Below are positions 10,173 to 21,050 of a DNA stretch of 64,000 bases, one piece after another. Source of the DNA: DSYU01 sp963827605 (GTDB lineage Bacteria; Chloroflexota; Anaerolineae; Anaerolineales; Anaerolineaceae). Position 1 is the stretch's first letter, and each line of letters opens with the position of its first letter. Where the stretch lies: positions 992,001 through 1,056,000 of the forward strand of contig CAWHBK010000002.1 of assembly GCA_963827605.1 (NCBI GenBank), given 5' to 3'. The notes beneath the pieces are model-generated. The model was not told the DNA's origin. It did not search any database and saw nothing but the letters and a program-made list of their open reading frames with translations. Position numbers and translations under genes: made by a program.

Positions 10173-10666
10173 AAATTGGCGTTCTGTCCGACACCCACAA
10201 TAACATCAAAAACTTGCAGACCGCGCTGGCTTTGTTCAAGGGAGAGGGAATTGAAACGCTCATTCACTGCGGCGACCTGACGGATGTGGAGATCGCCCAC
10301 GCGATGGACGGTTTCCGGGTAATCTGCGTTTTGGGTAACGGGGACGTTGCCTCGGGCGAAATCCGCGTGACGCTCCTTTCACAGCACCCAGAAAATTACG
10401 TGGGCATGGATTATACCGGCCGGATCGGCGGGGCGCGCATCGCGGTGACGCACGGTCACTTGCCCGGCCGGGTGGAAGAGTTGATCCACTCGGGTTCCTA
10501 TGATTATGTTTTCAAAGGCCATTCGCACCGGCACCAGGATGAGCGTTATGGCTTTACCCGCCTGATCAACCCGGGCGCGTTGGGCGGCCTGCATCCTGAA
10601 GACCGCCAGGTTTGTATTGTAGATCTCGACGCGGGTAAGGCAAATTTCTTGAAAATTGACGGTTAA
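10169..10666 (+). CDS. YfcE/MJ0936-type metallophosphoesterase
   Basis: A small calcineurin-like phosphodiesterase of 165 residues. All dimetal ligands are visible: SDTH near the N-terminus, HCGD, GNGD in place of the usual GNCD, THGH and the final GHSH, followed by NPG. This family hydrolyses phosphodiester bonds with manganese or a similar metal; the natural substrate is unknown. The ATG overlaps the rel stop codon (ATGA) and has GGAG just upstream, so the two genes are translationally coupled. The pairing might suggest a nucleotide-related role, but this is a guess. Confidence 0.85.
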   Translation: MKIGVLSDTHNNIKNLQTALALFKGEGIETLIHCGDLTDVEIAHAMDGFRVICVLGNGDVASGEIRVTLLSQHPENYVGMDYTGRIGGARIAVTHGHLPGRVEELIHSGSYDYVFKGHSHRHQDERYGFTRLINPGALGGLHPEDRQVCIVDLDAGKANFLKIDG

Positions 10667-10705
10667 CCAGGCACACGCCACTTTTTTGCCAGGGAGGAAA
10701 GGGTA

Positions 10706-12795
10706 ATGGCAATACAATCGACGGGTAACGGCTGGATATTCGAAACTCGCTCGACTGGTTATGCGATCGGCTTCAACAAAGCCGGTCTTCTGGTCCACCG
10801 CTATTGGGGCATGCGCTTACCAGCTCCCAGCGACTATCCGCCCGCGGTTGACCCGCTCTCCTGGGCGTCGTTCAACAACCCCGAACAGCTTACCCCCGAA
10901 GAATATCCCGGTCATGGCGGCGCAAAATTTATCGACCCCTGTCTCAAGGTAACCTTCGCCGATGGCGTCCGGGATGTTGTGCTGCGTTTCGACCGGGCGG
11001 AAGTGCTGCCTGCCGGCGATCAACTGGATATCGGGCTATGCGATGCCCATTACCCGCTGCGCCTGACGCTGCATTACCGCGTGCATGAAGACTACGACCT
11101 CATTGAACGCTGGGCCAGCCTGACGAATGAAGGGGTCGAGGCGATCACCATCGAGCGCATATTCTCCGCCGAATGGCACCTGCCGCCTGGGTCGGCTTAC
11201 CGCCTGACCCATCTGACCGGGCGCTGGCTCGACGAGATGCACATCCACCATGAACCGCTGGTGCAGGGGATAAAGGTGCTGGAAAGCCGCCGAATCACCA
11301 CCAGTCACCACCATAACCCGTGGTTTGCGGTTGACCGGGGCACGGCGGACGAGGACCAGGGCGAGGTCTGGTTTGGACTGCTCGCCTGGAGCGGCAACTG
11401 GAAGATTGCCGCGGAGGTAACCGATTTCGAATCGACCCGCGTGAACATCGGCCTGAACGATTGGGATTTTGCCTGGCGGCTGCAGCCCGGCGAAACCTTT
11501 CAACACGCCGGCGAGCTTTGCCGGTTACACCCCGGCCGGGTTTGGCAGCGCCATCCGCAAGCTGCACGATTTTATCCGCGAACAGGTTCTGCCCCACGGG
11601 CCGGTGACGCACAAGATCCTGTACAACTCGTGGGAAGCCACCACATTCAACGTGGACGTCGAATCGCAGGGCCGCCTGGCGGAAATCGCGGCCCGGATGG
11701 GCATCGAGTTGTTCGTCATGGATGACGGCTGGTTCCACGGCCGCAACGATGACCACGCCGGGCTGGGGGATTGGTGGCCGGATGAAAAGAAATTCCCCAA
11801 CGGCCTGAAACCGTTGATCGAAAAAGTCAATGGGCTGGGAATGGATTTTGGCCTATGGGTCGAGCCAGAGATGGTAAATCCCGACAGCGATCTGTATCGC
11901 GCCCACCCGGATTGGGTGATCCACTTCCCCACCCGCCAGCGGACCGAAAGCCGCAACCAGTTGATTCTGAACCTGGCCCGCCCGGATGTGCAGGATTACC
12001 TCATTGATATCCTGGACCGCCTGCTGACTGAGAACAACATCACCTTTATCAAGTGGGACATGAACCGCAACGTCAGCGAGCCGGGTTGGCCCAGTGCTGC
12101 CGGCGACCCGCGGGAAATGTGGGTGCGCTACGTGCAGGGCGTTTACCGCGTGTGGGTCCAGCCTGCGCGAGCGCCACCCAGGCGTCGTCTTCCAGAGCTG
12201 CTCGGGCGGCGGCGGGCGCGCCGATGTGGGTATCCTGCGCCTGGCCGACCAGGTCTGGGTCAGCGACAACACCGAGGCTACCGCCCGGCTGAACATTCAG
12301 GAAGGCTATTCGCAGGTTTTTCCCGCCAACACCATGGAAGCCTGGGTGACAGATGCCATGGCCGACCGCATTTCGCTCGAATTCCGCTTCCACGTGAGTA
12401 TGTGCGGCTCGCTGGGAATTGGCGGCCATTTGCTGCACTGGAGCGAGGCCGAACGAGCGGAGGCTGCGCGCTGGGTCGCGCATTATAAAGAAATCCGCGC
12501 GATCATCCAGTTCGGCGACCAGTACCGGCTGCGCTCGCCGCAGGCGTCTCCCTACTCCGCGGTTCAGTACATCAACAAGGAATGTACGGAGGGCGTGTTG
12601 TTCGTGTTCCGCACCCACATTCCTGAACCCGCGCAGCTGCCGAACCTAACCCTGCGCGGTTTGGACCCCCAGGCCCGTTATGAAATCGAGGGGCTACCGG
12701 GCATTCGCTCTGGTCTGAGCTGGATGCAGGCCGGCCTGTCCATCCCATTGCGCGATTTTCAGAGCACGGTGCGGCGGATCCATCAGGTTCAATAA
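10706..12795 (+). CDS. GH36 alpha-galactosidase, with two frameshifts
   Basis: Retaining alpha-galactosidase of about 695 residues acting on raffinose-family or galactomannan side chains. The N-terminal beta-sandwich is followed by the barrel with MDDGWFHGRNDD, GLWVEPEMVNPDSDL, the nucleophile motif IKWDMNR and the acid/base motif SCSGGGGRADVG. No signal peptide is seen, so it is cytoplasmic. Two one-base errors break it: near 11508, where the product should continue PASFAGYTPAGFG, and at 12154-12156, where GGG should be GG so that YRVW runs into SSLRERHPGVVFQ. Every part is present and in order, so the gene is probably intact in the organism. A good ribosome-binding site (AGGAAAGG) precedes the ATG. 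Confidence 0.88.
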
Positions 12796-12831
12796 ACAAG
12801 ACCCGCCTGAACCGGCCGGTTTAGCCTGTGG

Positions 12832-12837
12832 TATACT
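12832..12837 (+). promoter_or_regulatory. Possible -10 element upstream of the diguanylate cyclase gene
   Basis: TATACT lies in the 237-nt gap before the diguanylate cyclase gene, with a weak CTGAAC 19 nt upstream as a -35. Nothing else distinctive was seen in this gap. The long leader of about 190 nt makes the link tentative. Confidence 0.3.
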
Positions 12838-13032
12838 TTTAACAGGAAGAAGAGCGTGGTGTTGGTGCTGTCGGGTGCAAACATCCTGGGAGAGCAAAGC
12901 GTTTGTATTGTTGGCCCCGGCAGCCGTTTGGGTGAAAAACAAACCACCCGGCGTATATGGTTTCCAAATATAATGCTGCTGCTCATCGATCAGACCGCTG
13001 AAAGCCGAACCTGAGGGTGCCCGGATTGCCAT

Positions 13033-16000
13033 TTGACTTTAAGAGACAGCATCGCAGGCCACATTCCACAATCCTTAATTGCAAGCATAGAAAAACGGAC
13101 GCGTTTCAACCAGCTACACCGAGAAGTGAGGTTCAGGTTGGATACGGAAAGCTTAACGCAAAAACTGCTTGAATTTCGGACCTTGCTAGAACAAATTCAA
13201 CAAGATCTCCCTTTTTCTGCCTCCCAGGAAGATCTCGCTCGGGCCGAATTAAACCAGCACTTCGCCAGCCTCCTGAAACCCATCCAGGAATTCCTCCAAA
13301 TAGATCAAAACGGGGCGGAACTATCCGCCGCGCCATGCGCCGCGGCGCGAAACCTGTCGTCCCAGGTGCTCGACATTCAACAACGCCTGCTGGATGACAG
13401 CCTCCAGCAAATTATGCTGCTTCATGAAATCTTGCAAAACAGCCCGGTGGGCCTGGCAGTCATCAGCGGACCCAGCCTGACTTTCCGCCTGGCCAATACC
13501 ACCTACCGCAGTTTTCTCCCGAACCCTCAGGCTGACCTTCTTGGCCAGCCTTATGGGCAGGTTTGGTCGAAAGAGATTGGTTTTGAAGGCGACCAGTTGA
13601 TTCGCGAGATGCTCAACAGCGAGAAAAACCTGAATTTCGACCGGATGGAGAAGCGTTATCCGGACGGCCTAACCAGGAACTTTTCGCTGCGTGTATGCCG
13701 CCTCATCTGGCGCGACGAGCCGGGCGCGCTGCTCCTGATCCAAGAAACGACCCAGGCGGACCGCGCCCGCTCGCTGGCAATGGAAATCGCGGAAGAAGCC
13801 CACCGCCAGACGGAAGAACTGGATGCCATCATTATGGCAATGGCAGAGGCGGTGACTATTTTCGATGTGCACGGGCTCGCAATCCGAGCCAACCCGGCTG
13901 CCGTGGATCTGTTCGGCATCGACCCGGTCGGGATCGACCTGGCGGAGCTGGTCGATCTTCTTTCCATGCGCCACCCGGATGGAGCGCCAATCCAAACTTC
14001 AGAACTACCATCCCAGCGCGCCTTACAGGGTGAAACTGTGGTGGGGCAGCACTTGCTGCTGATCGACAGCGAAAGCCGCGAGCGGGTTGTACTCGCCTCG
14101 GCCTCCCCGTTGTTCGATGAAGCGCATGTTTCCGCTGTAGTCACCGTCTGGCATGACGTCACCGAGCGCGAACGTTTGCTGGAACAGTTGGAAATCGAAC
14201 AGTCGCGGTTGGAAATCATTATCAAAAACGCTCCTGAAGCGATCCTGGTCGCCGATGAGGAAGGCCGGATGGTATTGGGCAACCCGGCTGCCGAGCGCGT
14301 TCTCGGGCGCGCCATCCCTTACGGCCAGGCAATGGGTTCTTATGGGGAACTGCATATTTGTTACAATGACGGCACCCCGTATGACCCCCGCAATCTGCCG
14401 CTTACCTGCTCCGCGTTGGACGGCGAACAGATCAACAATACCGAGCTGCTGGTGGTCCTCCCCAACGGGCAGACCCGCAATGTCCTCGCCAGCACTGCAC
14501 CCATCGTCGACCGCAAAGGCAACCTGAACGGCGCCGTGGGCGTCTTTCAGGATATAACCCAACGCAAACAAGCCGAAGAAGCGCTGCGCCGCCAGGCCAG
14601 CCGCTCGCAGCTTCTGGCAACCCTTTCACAACAGTTCGCCGAAGCCGGCTTGCACTACCGCGAACTGCTCGAAACCATCGTCCGGCAGGTGGGGCACGCC
14701 TTTGGTGATCTTTGCAGCCTGCACCTGTTGGATGAAGACGGCAAATGGTACTACCCCGCGGCGGCCTTTATCGATGATCCAAAGCAGCTGCCTGTTTTGC
14801 AGCGGATGATCCAGGATGTTCCTTTCCTGGCGGAGGAAGGACTGGCCGGACGCGCGTATAAAACTGGCCAGCCAATGATCATAACCGACTTACCCTTCGA
14901 CCAAATGGAAGCCCTGCTTCCCGTCGCTTACAATCTCTTCAAGAACCGGGCCAACCTGAAATATATCAATGCCCTGGTGGTGCCCTTGCGCACGCGCGGC
15001 CGCTGGATCGGCGCGCTCAGCATCCTCAGGCTGCACGAGGGAAATCACTTTACGGCGGAAGATCAAACCTTTTTGCAGGACCTGGCGGACCGGGCTGCCC
15101 TGGCGATTGAAAACACGCGTCTTTACGAACGCGAAGCCCATCGCGCTCAAGAATTGCACGCGCTGCACCGCGCTACCACGGCACTGCTTTCCACGATCGA
15201 TCTGGAAACGCTCCTCACCCAGATTCTGGACGCGGCCCAACAAGCCATTCCCGCCGCTGAACAGGGCGTGCTGTACCTGCTCTCCGCAGAAGACAAGACG
15301 CTGGTGGTGCGCGCCGCGATTGGTTACCAAACCTTCAGCGCGCTCTCTCCCGAACTAGAAACGCAGGCATACCGCTCCGTCCAGGAGAAAAGCCCGTTAA
15401 TCCTGAACGCGATTACACCCTGGCCGCCCACCGGCCTGACGGAGACCGGGCAGGCCGGTTCAGCCATCATTGCCCCATTAAATCTGGATCAGAGTGTTTT
15501 AGGGGCGCTGGCGTTATTCGGCCCGCATCCGAAATTGTTTACCGAGAATGATCTGCGGCTGTTGGACACCTTTGCCGCCACCGCCACCACAGCCCTGCAA
15601 AACGCCACCTTGTATGCGGAAGTGCAGCGCCTGGCGACAATGGACACCGTCACGGAGCAGTTCAACCGGCGCCGTTTTTTTGAGCTGGGCGAATTGGAGA
15701 TCCACCGCGCGCGGCGCTTCCACAACACCCTTTCCGCCATCATGCTGGACCTGGATAACTTTAAAGAGATCAACGACACTTTTGGCCACGGCGCCGGCGA
15801 CCAGGTTTTGTATGCCGTCGCCCAGCGCTGCCGGACGAGCATCCGGGTAGTGGATATCCTGGGCCGCTACGGTGGGGATGAATTTGCCATCCTCCTGCCG
15901 GGGGCTGCTTTGCCAGAAGCGCGCGAGATTGCCGAACGCATCCGCCAGGCGGTCGTTCTGGCTCCCATCCCAACCGACCGGGGCGAGGTGAACATTTCCA

Positions 16001-16122
16001 TCAGTCTGGGTATCACCCAGGCCGAGGTCGACATCCAAAGCCTTTCGGCCCTCTTAGCCCGCGCGGATGCCGCGTTATATAATGCCAAACAAAGCGGGCG
16101 GAACCGGGTCATGCAGGATTGA
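13033..16122 (+). CDS. Multi-sensor diguanylate cyclase (PAS-PAS-PAS-GAF-GAF-GGDEF)
   Basis: A cytoplasmic c-di-GMP synthase of 1029 residues. After a helical N-terminus there are three PAS-like domains (about 130-245, 265-380 and 390-515), two GAF domains (about 530-690 and 705-860) and a GGDEF domain (about 870-1029). The active site YGGDEFAIL is intact, and RVVD lies five residues before it, matching the RxxD inhibitory site for product feedback. The usual LTGLxNRR motif is altered to VTEQFNRR. No membrane segment is visible, so signals are probably small ligands or redox state. The start is a TTG with no clear ribosome-binding site, so it is uncertain. No EAL or PilZ partner is in the window. 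Confidence 0.85.
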   Translation: MTLRDSIAGHIPQSLIASIEKRTRFNQLHREVRFRLDTESLTQKLLEFRTLLEQIQQDLPFSASQEDLARAELNQHFASLLKPIQEFLQIDQNGAELSAAPCAAARNLSSQVLDIQQRLLDDSLQQIMLLHEILQNSPVGLAVISGPSLTFRLANTTYRSFLPNPQADLLGQPYGQVWSKEIGFEGDQLIREMLNSEKNLNFDRMEKRYPDGLTRNFSLRVCRLIWRDEPGALLLIQETTQADRARSLAMEIAEEAHRQTEELDAIIMAMAEAVTIFDVHGLAIRANPAAVDLFGIDPVGIDLAELVDLLSMRHPDGAPIQTSELPSQRALQGETVVGQHLLLIDSESRERVVLASASPLFDEAHVSAVVTVWHDVTERERLLEQLEIEQSRLEIIIKNAPEAILVADEEGRMVLGNPAAERVLGRAIPYGQAMGSYGELHICYNDGTPYDPRNLPLTCSALDGEQINNTELLVVLPNGQTRNVLASTAPIVDRKGNLNGAVGVFQDITQRKQAEEALRRQASRSQLLATLSQQFAEAGLHYRELLETIVRQVGHAFGDLCSLHLLDEDGKWYYPAAAFIDDPKQLPVLQRMIQDVPFLAEEGLAGRAYKTGQPMIITDLPFDQMEALLPVAYNLFKNRANLKYINALVVPLRTRGRWIGALSILRLHEGNHFTAEDQTFLQDLADRAALAIENTRLYEREAHRAQELHALHRATTALLSTIDLETLLTQILDAAQQAIPAAEQGVLYLLSAEDKTLVVRAAIGYQTFSALSPELETQAYRSVQEKSPLILNAITPWPPTGLTETGQAGSAIIAPLNLDQSVLGALALFGPHPKLFTENDLRLLDTFAATATTALQNATLYAEVQRLATMDTVTEQFNRRRFFELGELEIHRARRFHNTLSAIMLDLDNFKEINDTFGHGAGDQVLYAVAQRCRTSIRVVDILGRYGGDEFAILLPGAALPEAREIAERIRQAVVLAPIPTDRGEVNISISLGITQAEVDIQSLSALLARADAALYNAKQSGRNRVMQD

Positions 16123-16182
16123 TTCGGGGGATTTTATGGCATAATTACATGGGTTTCCGCAATCGAAGGATGAAACGCAGCC

Positions 16183-17289
16183 ATGAAAGTATATCCCGTT
16201 CCCATGGTCCCTGGACCGGTCCAGGTCCCGCCCCAGGTTTTGCAAGCCTACCTGACCGATTATGGTTCCGCTGACCTGGAGCCAGAGTACCTGGATCTTT
16301 ACCGGCAGACACAGGCCGGCTTACAGCAAATATTTTCCACCCAAAACAGCATCGCCATCATGTCCGGTGAGGGTATGCTCGCCCTTTGGGGCGCGCTAAA
16401 AAGCTGTATCATCCCCGGCGACCGCGTGCTGGCAGTCGCCACGGGCGTGTTTGGTTACGGCATCGGCGACATGGCCCGTTCGATCGGCGCAACCGTGCGC
16501 ACGGTAGATTTTGCGTACGATCAGACAATTTCCGATTGGGCCGCGATTGAACAGGCAATCATCGAATTTCGCCCCAAAATGATTACCGCCGTCCACTGCG
16601 AGACCCCATCGGGTACCCTGAACCCAATCGCGCCGTTGGGGGAGCTAAAAGAAAAGCACAGCGTTCCCCTGTTGTATGTGGATGCAGTTGCCAGCGCGGG
16701 CGGCGCTCCAGTGCTGACCGATCTATGGCACGTCGACCTGATGTTAGGCGGCTCGCAAAAGGTTCTTTCGGCGCCGCCCGGAATGTCGATGGTGGCTGTC
16801 AGCGAGAAAGCCTGGGAAATCATCGATCAGGTCGATTACCAGGGCTATGACGCGCTCAAACCTTTCCGCACGGCCTTAGAAAAAGCCTATTTTCCCTATA
16901 CCCCCTACTGGCAGGGGCTGGCAGCCCTGCATGTGGGCGTCCAAATTCTGCTGGCCGAAGGCCTGGATAACAGCTTTGCGCGCCACGCCGCAGCGGCATC
17001 CTACTGCCGCGAACAGCTGGCCGCCGCCGGCCTGCGGATCTACCCGGCCGCCGGAGCCATACCTGCTCCGACAGTCACGGCCGTATATGTTCCTGAGCCG
17101 ATCCCCTGGCCGGAGTTCGACCGCCGCCTGCGCGAGCAGGGACTGGTGGTGGGCGGAAGTTACGGCCCGCTGGCCGGAAAGGTTTTCCGACTGGGGCATA
17201 TGGGTTCTCAGGCCGACCTGGGCCTGGTCAAGCAGGCGCTGCACATCATCCAAGTCTGTATGCGGAACGCTCGAAATGTGAAAGCATGA
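16183..17289 (+). CDS. Class V aminotransferase (alanine-glyoxylate / serine-pyruvate type)
   Basis: A PLP enzyme of 368 residues. Family features include MVPGPVQVPP at the N-terminus, the phosphate-binding region near MSGEGMLALWG, TAVHCETPSGTLNP, the cofactor-contacting YVDAVASAGG and the Schiff-base lysine in GGSQKVLSAPPG. Related enzymes transfer amino groups among serine, alanine, glyoxylate and pyruvate; the exact substrate cannot be told from the sequence. Its last codons overlap the start of the sensor kinase by four bases (ATGA), so the two are translationally coupled. That is an unusual partnership and may mean that the kinase controls, or senses the output of, this enzyme. Confidence 0.85.
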   Translation: MKVYPVPMVPGPVQVPPQVLQAYLTDYGSADLEPEYLDLYRQTQAGLQQIFSTQNSIAIMSGEGMLALWGALKSCIIPGDRVLAVATGVFGYGIGDMARSIGATVRTVDFAYDQTISDWAAIEQAIIEFRPKMITAVHCETPSGTLNPIAPLGELKEKHSVPLLYVDAVASAGGAPVLTDLWHVDLMLGGSQKVLSAPPGMSMVAVSEKAWEIIDQVDYQGYDALKPFRTALEKAYFPYTPYWQGLAALHVGVQILLAEGLDNSFARHAAAASYCREQLAAAGLRIYPAAGAIPAPTVTAVYVPEPIPWPEFDRRLREQGLVVGGSYGPLAGKVFRLGHMGSQADLGLVKQALHIIQVCMRNARNVKA

Positions 17290-20200
17290 GTTCTTTTTCT
17301 TGGATGCGCCATTCCATACCAATACTGCGCAGGCTATTGCGACCGCTGCTGCTGATCATCTTTCTGCTGGGAGGCTTGCCTGACCCGGCGCTGGCGCAAT
17401 CCGATTCGATCCGTTTCGATACCCTGTCGGTAGAAAATGGGCTGTCACAGGGCACGGTGCGCGCCATCCTACAAGATGCGAGCGGTTTTTTGTGGTTTGG
17501 GACCGACGATGGCTTGAATAAGTACGACGGCTACGCTTTTACGCTGTATAAGCACGACGCCGCCAACCCAGACTCGCTCTCCGATAACGCTATCACCACC
17601 CTTTTCCAGGACAGCGGGGGTGATCTATGGATCGGCACCGGCAGCGGGCTTGACCGCATGAACCGCCAGGCCGAAACGTTCCAACACTTTCAACATGACC
17701 CCAATGATTCCCGCAGCCTGCGCGGCAGCGCGGTCAGTGCAATCGCCCAGGACCCGCAGGGGATCCTGTGGGTCAGCACATCCGATGGCGGCTTGAACCG
17801 TTTAAACCGCGCGGACTCCACCTTCACCCGGTACGCGTACGACCCCGCCGACCCCGATTCACTTTCCAGTGATGACATACGCGCACTGGTTGCCGACCCC
17901 AAAGGAGGGCTGTGGGTTGGTACCGCCAGGGGACTGGATTATTTCGAGCCACAAACCAAAAAGTTCAACCATTACCATTCCGGCAGCGATTCCGCGGACG
18001 ATCTGCGCTTCGCGGTCCTGTGCCTGTTTCAGGACCGCAACGGTTGGGTATGGGTGGGGACCGAAGAAAACGGCTTATACCGGGTCAACCCCGACAACGG
18101 CACCTTTGCCCACTTCCAAAACCGCTCCGACAACCCCTATTCGCTCTCGGGTGACTTTGTGCGCGCGATTTACGAGGATACGAGCGGCCACCTGTGGGTG
18201 GGCGGCCGGGATGGGCTGAACCTCTTCCAGCCCGAAAGCGACTATTTTAACCGCTACCAGCACGACCCCAATGACCCGTTCAGCCTGAGCAACGATTACA
18301 TCCTCTCAATCTACGTCGATCGCTCAGGGGTACTGTGGGTAGGCACTTACGGCGGCGGGGTGAGCAAGCATGTGAGCAATAACGAACGGTTTACCCTATA
18401 CCAGCACCGCTCGACGGTTCCCACCAGCCTGAACAACGATATCGTCCACGCTCTTTACGAGGATCAGGAAGGTACGGTTTGGATCGGCACCATGGAAGGC
18501 GGGCTCAACCGGCTCGATAAAGAAGCGCTGACGTTTTCAGCCTTCCAACATGACCCGGGCAGCCCGACCAGCATTAGCAGTAATGATGTTCGCGCAATCC
18601 TCGAAGACCGGCTGGGCGTGCTGTGGGTAGGCACAAACGGCGGCGGGTTGAACCGTTTTGATCAGGAACAAAACCGATTCACTCATTATCTGCATGATCC
18701 CAAAAACCCCAGCTCACTCTCCGATAACCGGGTAATATGCCTGTATGAGGACCGCCGCGGCAATCTTTGGGTGGGCACGCGGGCAGGCGGGTTGGATTTG
18801 ATGGACCGCAAATCCGGCAGCTTTACCCATTTCCAGCCTGTCCCCGGTAACCCGGACAGCCTGAGCGGTAGTTTTGTGCGCACCATCACCGAAGACCATT
18901 TGGGCAACCTGTGGGTTGGAACGTTCAATGGGATCAGCGTCATGGATCCGAATACCGGGCGCTTCCACAACTACCGGAATGACCCCAAAAGCCAGGCTTC
19001 TTTGAGTAACGATCAGGTGCTCTCCATCCTGGAAGCGCCGGATCACATGCTATGGATCGGGACCCTCTTAGGCGGGTTAAACCGTTTTAACCCAACCACC
19101 CAAACCTTTCATCACTATACCCAAAAAGATGGGCTACCCGGGGACTCGGTTTTTGGGATCCTGACAGACCGCAGCGGTTATTTGTGGTTGAGCACCAACC
19201 GCGGCCTCTCGCGTTTTGATCCGCGCACAGAAGCCTTCCGCAACTACGACCGGCGCGACGGTTTGCAGAGCTTCGAGTTTAATGCCGGGGCATATTTTAA
19301 AAACAGCCGCGGGCGAATGTATTTTGGCGGGATCCAGGGATTTAACGCCTTTGATCCCACCCGCGTGCAGGATAATCCCCTCCCGCCCCCAATCGTCATT
19401 ACCGCCTTTAAGAAATTCAACCAGACCGAGCGCAAAGACCTGGCCGGAAACGAGAAAGTAAACCTCTCCTACCAGGACAATTTCATTTCCTTCGAATTCG
19501 CCGCCCTCGATTTTAGCGCCCCGGAAAAAAATCAATATGCCTATAAGCTGGAGGGCTTCGATAAGGACTGGATTTACGCCGGCACCCGGCGCTATGCCAG
19601 TTACACCAACCTGCGCGGCGGAAACTATATTTTCAAAGTGATCGGCAGCAACCAGGATGGGGTTTGGAATGATATGGGCGCCAGCGTAGCAATCAGTATC
19701 CTGCCGCCCGTGTGGAGTAACGTTTGGTTCGTGGTCGGGGCGGTACTGCTTTTGATTGGCATCATATATGGAATATACCGCCTGCGGGTGATCCAAATTA
19801 AATCCGAAACGCGCAACCTGGAAAAGCAGGTCCACGAGCGCACCGCCGAAATCGAGCGCCGCAGAGAAGTGGCGGAAGGTCTACGCGAGATCCTCACCAT
19901 TCTCAACTCCAACCGCTCGCTAAAGGAAAGCCTGGATGCAATCATCCTCCAGGTGGTCCGGTTGATGGATGCCAGAGTGGTGATCATCTTCCGTTTCGAA
20001 GAGGATGAATACCCGAACGTCGTCGCGACCAACCTTCGTCAAAATTATGATCAGCGCCGCGAGCAGCCTTTACCGCCCATGCCCAACTGGCTGGTGCAAC
20101 CGCTGTTAAACGGGCAGCCCTTCTCGCTGCCTGACCTGGCTGCCCAGCGCCCGGCCGACCCGGAGCTGGTAGACAGCTTTTTCGAGCATTATGCCGCGCT

Positions 20201-20975
20201 GCTGGCAATGCCCATGTTCGTGAATGACAAAGTGGACGGCGGCCTGGTGCTGCTCTACTCTTGGGCGAGAGATTTTTCGGAAGAAGATTTCCAGATGGCG
20301 ACCAGTTTTTCCAACCACGCCGCGCTGGCAATCGCCAACGCCCAGCTGCGCAGCCAGGCAGAAGAGAGCGCCGTCTCGGCGGAGCGCAGCCGCCTGGCAC
20401 GAGACTTACATGACGCCGTCACGCAGACCCTGTTCGCCACCAGCCTGATCGCCGAGGTTCTGCCAAGATTATGGGAGCGCAACCCCGAGGCTGGCAAACA
20501 GAAAGCAACCGAGATCCGCGAGCTTACCCGCGGGGCGCTGGCCGAAATGCGCACGCTGCTGATGGAACTGCGCCCCACCGCTCTGGTGGATGTGCCTCTG
20601 CCCGACCTTCTGCAGCAGTTAAGCGAGGCATTCACCGGAAGAGCGCGGGTGCCGGTTGTTTTGGAAGTCGCGAAGGATATCCCGCTTCCATCCAATGTAA
20701 AGATCGGCTTCTACCGCATTGTACAGGAAGCATTGAACAATATTCAGAAGCATTCTCGCGCCACTCAGGTGGAGATCCATATGCAGCATCAGGACGGCCA
20801 GGTCGAACTGTCCATTTGTGACGATGGCATTGGCTTTGATACTCATCGAAAACTGCCCGACCATTTTGGGCTAGGCATCATGGAAGAACGCGCCCAGTCG
20901 ATAGACGCCCAATTTTCCCTCGAAAGCCAGCCGGGTGAAGGGACCAAGATAACCGTTTTCTGGAAGAAACCATAG
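17286..20975 (+). CDS. Two-propeller sensor histidine kinase (Reg_prop, Y_Y_Y, GAF, HisKA_3)
   Basis: Membrane sensor kinase of 1229 residues. A signal peptide ends near ALAQS (about 38). Then come about fourteen repeats of the form G-x-LW-x-GT-x-x-GL (about 45-720), enough for two seven-bladed beta-propellers, a Y_Y_Y domain (about 725-800), one transmembrane helix (WFVVGAVLLLIGIIYGIY), a coiled coil, a GAF domain and a NarL-type kinase core. The core has the phospho-His in RLARDLHDAVTQTLF, a HATPase N-box FYRIVQEALNNIQKHS and a G-box FGLGIMEERA. Such sensors in Bacteroidetes detect polysaccharide fragments outside the cell. The expected LuxR-type response regulator is not adjacent, so the partner is unknown. 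Confidence 0.88.
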   Translation: MSSFSWMRHSIPILRRLLRPLLLIIFLLGGLPDPALAQSDSIRFDTLSVENGLSQGTVRAILQDASGFLWFGTDDGLNKYDGYAFTLYKHDAANPDSLSDNAITTLFQDSGGDLWIGTGSGLDRMNRQAETFQHFQHDPNDSRSLRGSAVSAIAQDPQGILWVSTSDGGLNRLNRADSTFTRYAYDPADPDSLSSDDIRALVADPKGGLWVGTARGLDYFEPQTKKFNHYHSGSDSADDLRFAVLCLFQDRNGWVWVGTEENGLYRVNPDNGTFAHFQNRSDNPYSLSGDFVRAIYEDTSGHLWVGGRDGLNLFQPESDYFNRYQHDPNDPFSLSNDYILSIYVDRSGVLWVGTYGGGVSKHVSNNERFTLYQHRSTVPTSLNNDIVHALYEDQEGTVWIGTMEGGLNRLDKEALTFSAFQHDPGSPTSISSNDVRAILEDRLGVLWVGTNGGGLNRFDQEQNRFTHYLHDPKNPSSLSDNRVICLYEDRRGNLWVGTRAGGLDLMDRKSGSFTHFQPVPGNPDSLSGSFVRTITEDHLGNLWVGTFNGISVMDPNTGRFHNYRNDPKSQASLSNDQVLSILEAPDHMLWIGTLLGGLNRFNPTTQTFHHYTQKDGLPGDSVFGILTDRSGYLWLSTNRGLSRFDPRTEAFRNYDRRDGLQSFEFNAGAYFKNSRGRMYFGGIQGFNAFDPTRVQDNPLPPPIVITAFKKFNQTERKDLAGNEKVNLSYQDNFISFEFAALDFSAPEKNQYAYKLEGFDKDWIYAGTRRYASYTNLRGGNYIFKVIGSNQDGVWNDMGASVAISILPPVWSNVWFVVGAVLLLIGIIYGIYRLRVIQIKSETRNLEKQVHERTAEIERRREVAEGLREILTILNSNRSLKESLDAIILQVVRLMDARVVIIFRFEEDEYPNVVATNLRQNYDQRREQPLPPMPNWLVQPLLNGQPFSLPDLAAQRPADPELVDSFFEHYAALLAMPMFVNDKVDGGLVLLYSWARDFSEEDFQMATSFSNHAALAIANAQLRSQAEESAVSAERSRLARDLHDAVTQTLFATSLIAEVLPRLWERNPEAGKQKATEIRELTRGALAEMRTLLMELRPTALVDVPLPDLLQQLSEAFTGRARVPVVLEVAKDIPLPSNVKIGFYRIVQEALNNIQKHSRATQVEIHMQHQDGQVELSICDDGIGFDTHRKLPDHFGLGIMEERAQSIDAQFSLESQPGEGTKITVFWKKP

Positions 20976-21050
20976 ACGGTTCTCCAGAGACCGGCGCGGG
21001 CTGGGTGAACAGAACCCACCCGGATTAACCCAAAGATCGATATAGGCCGT

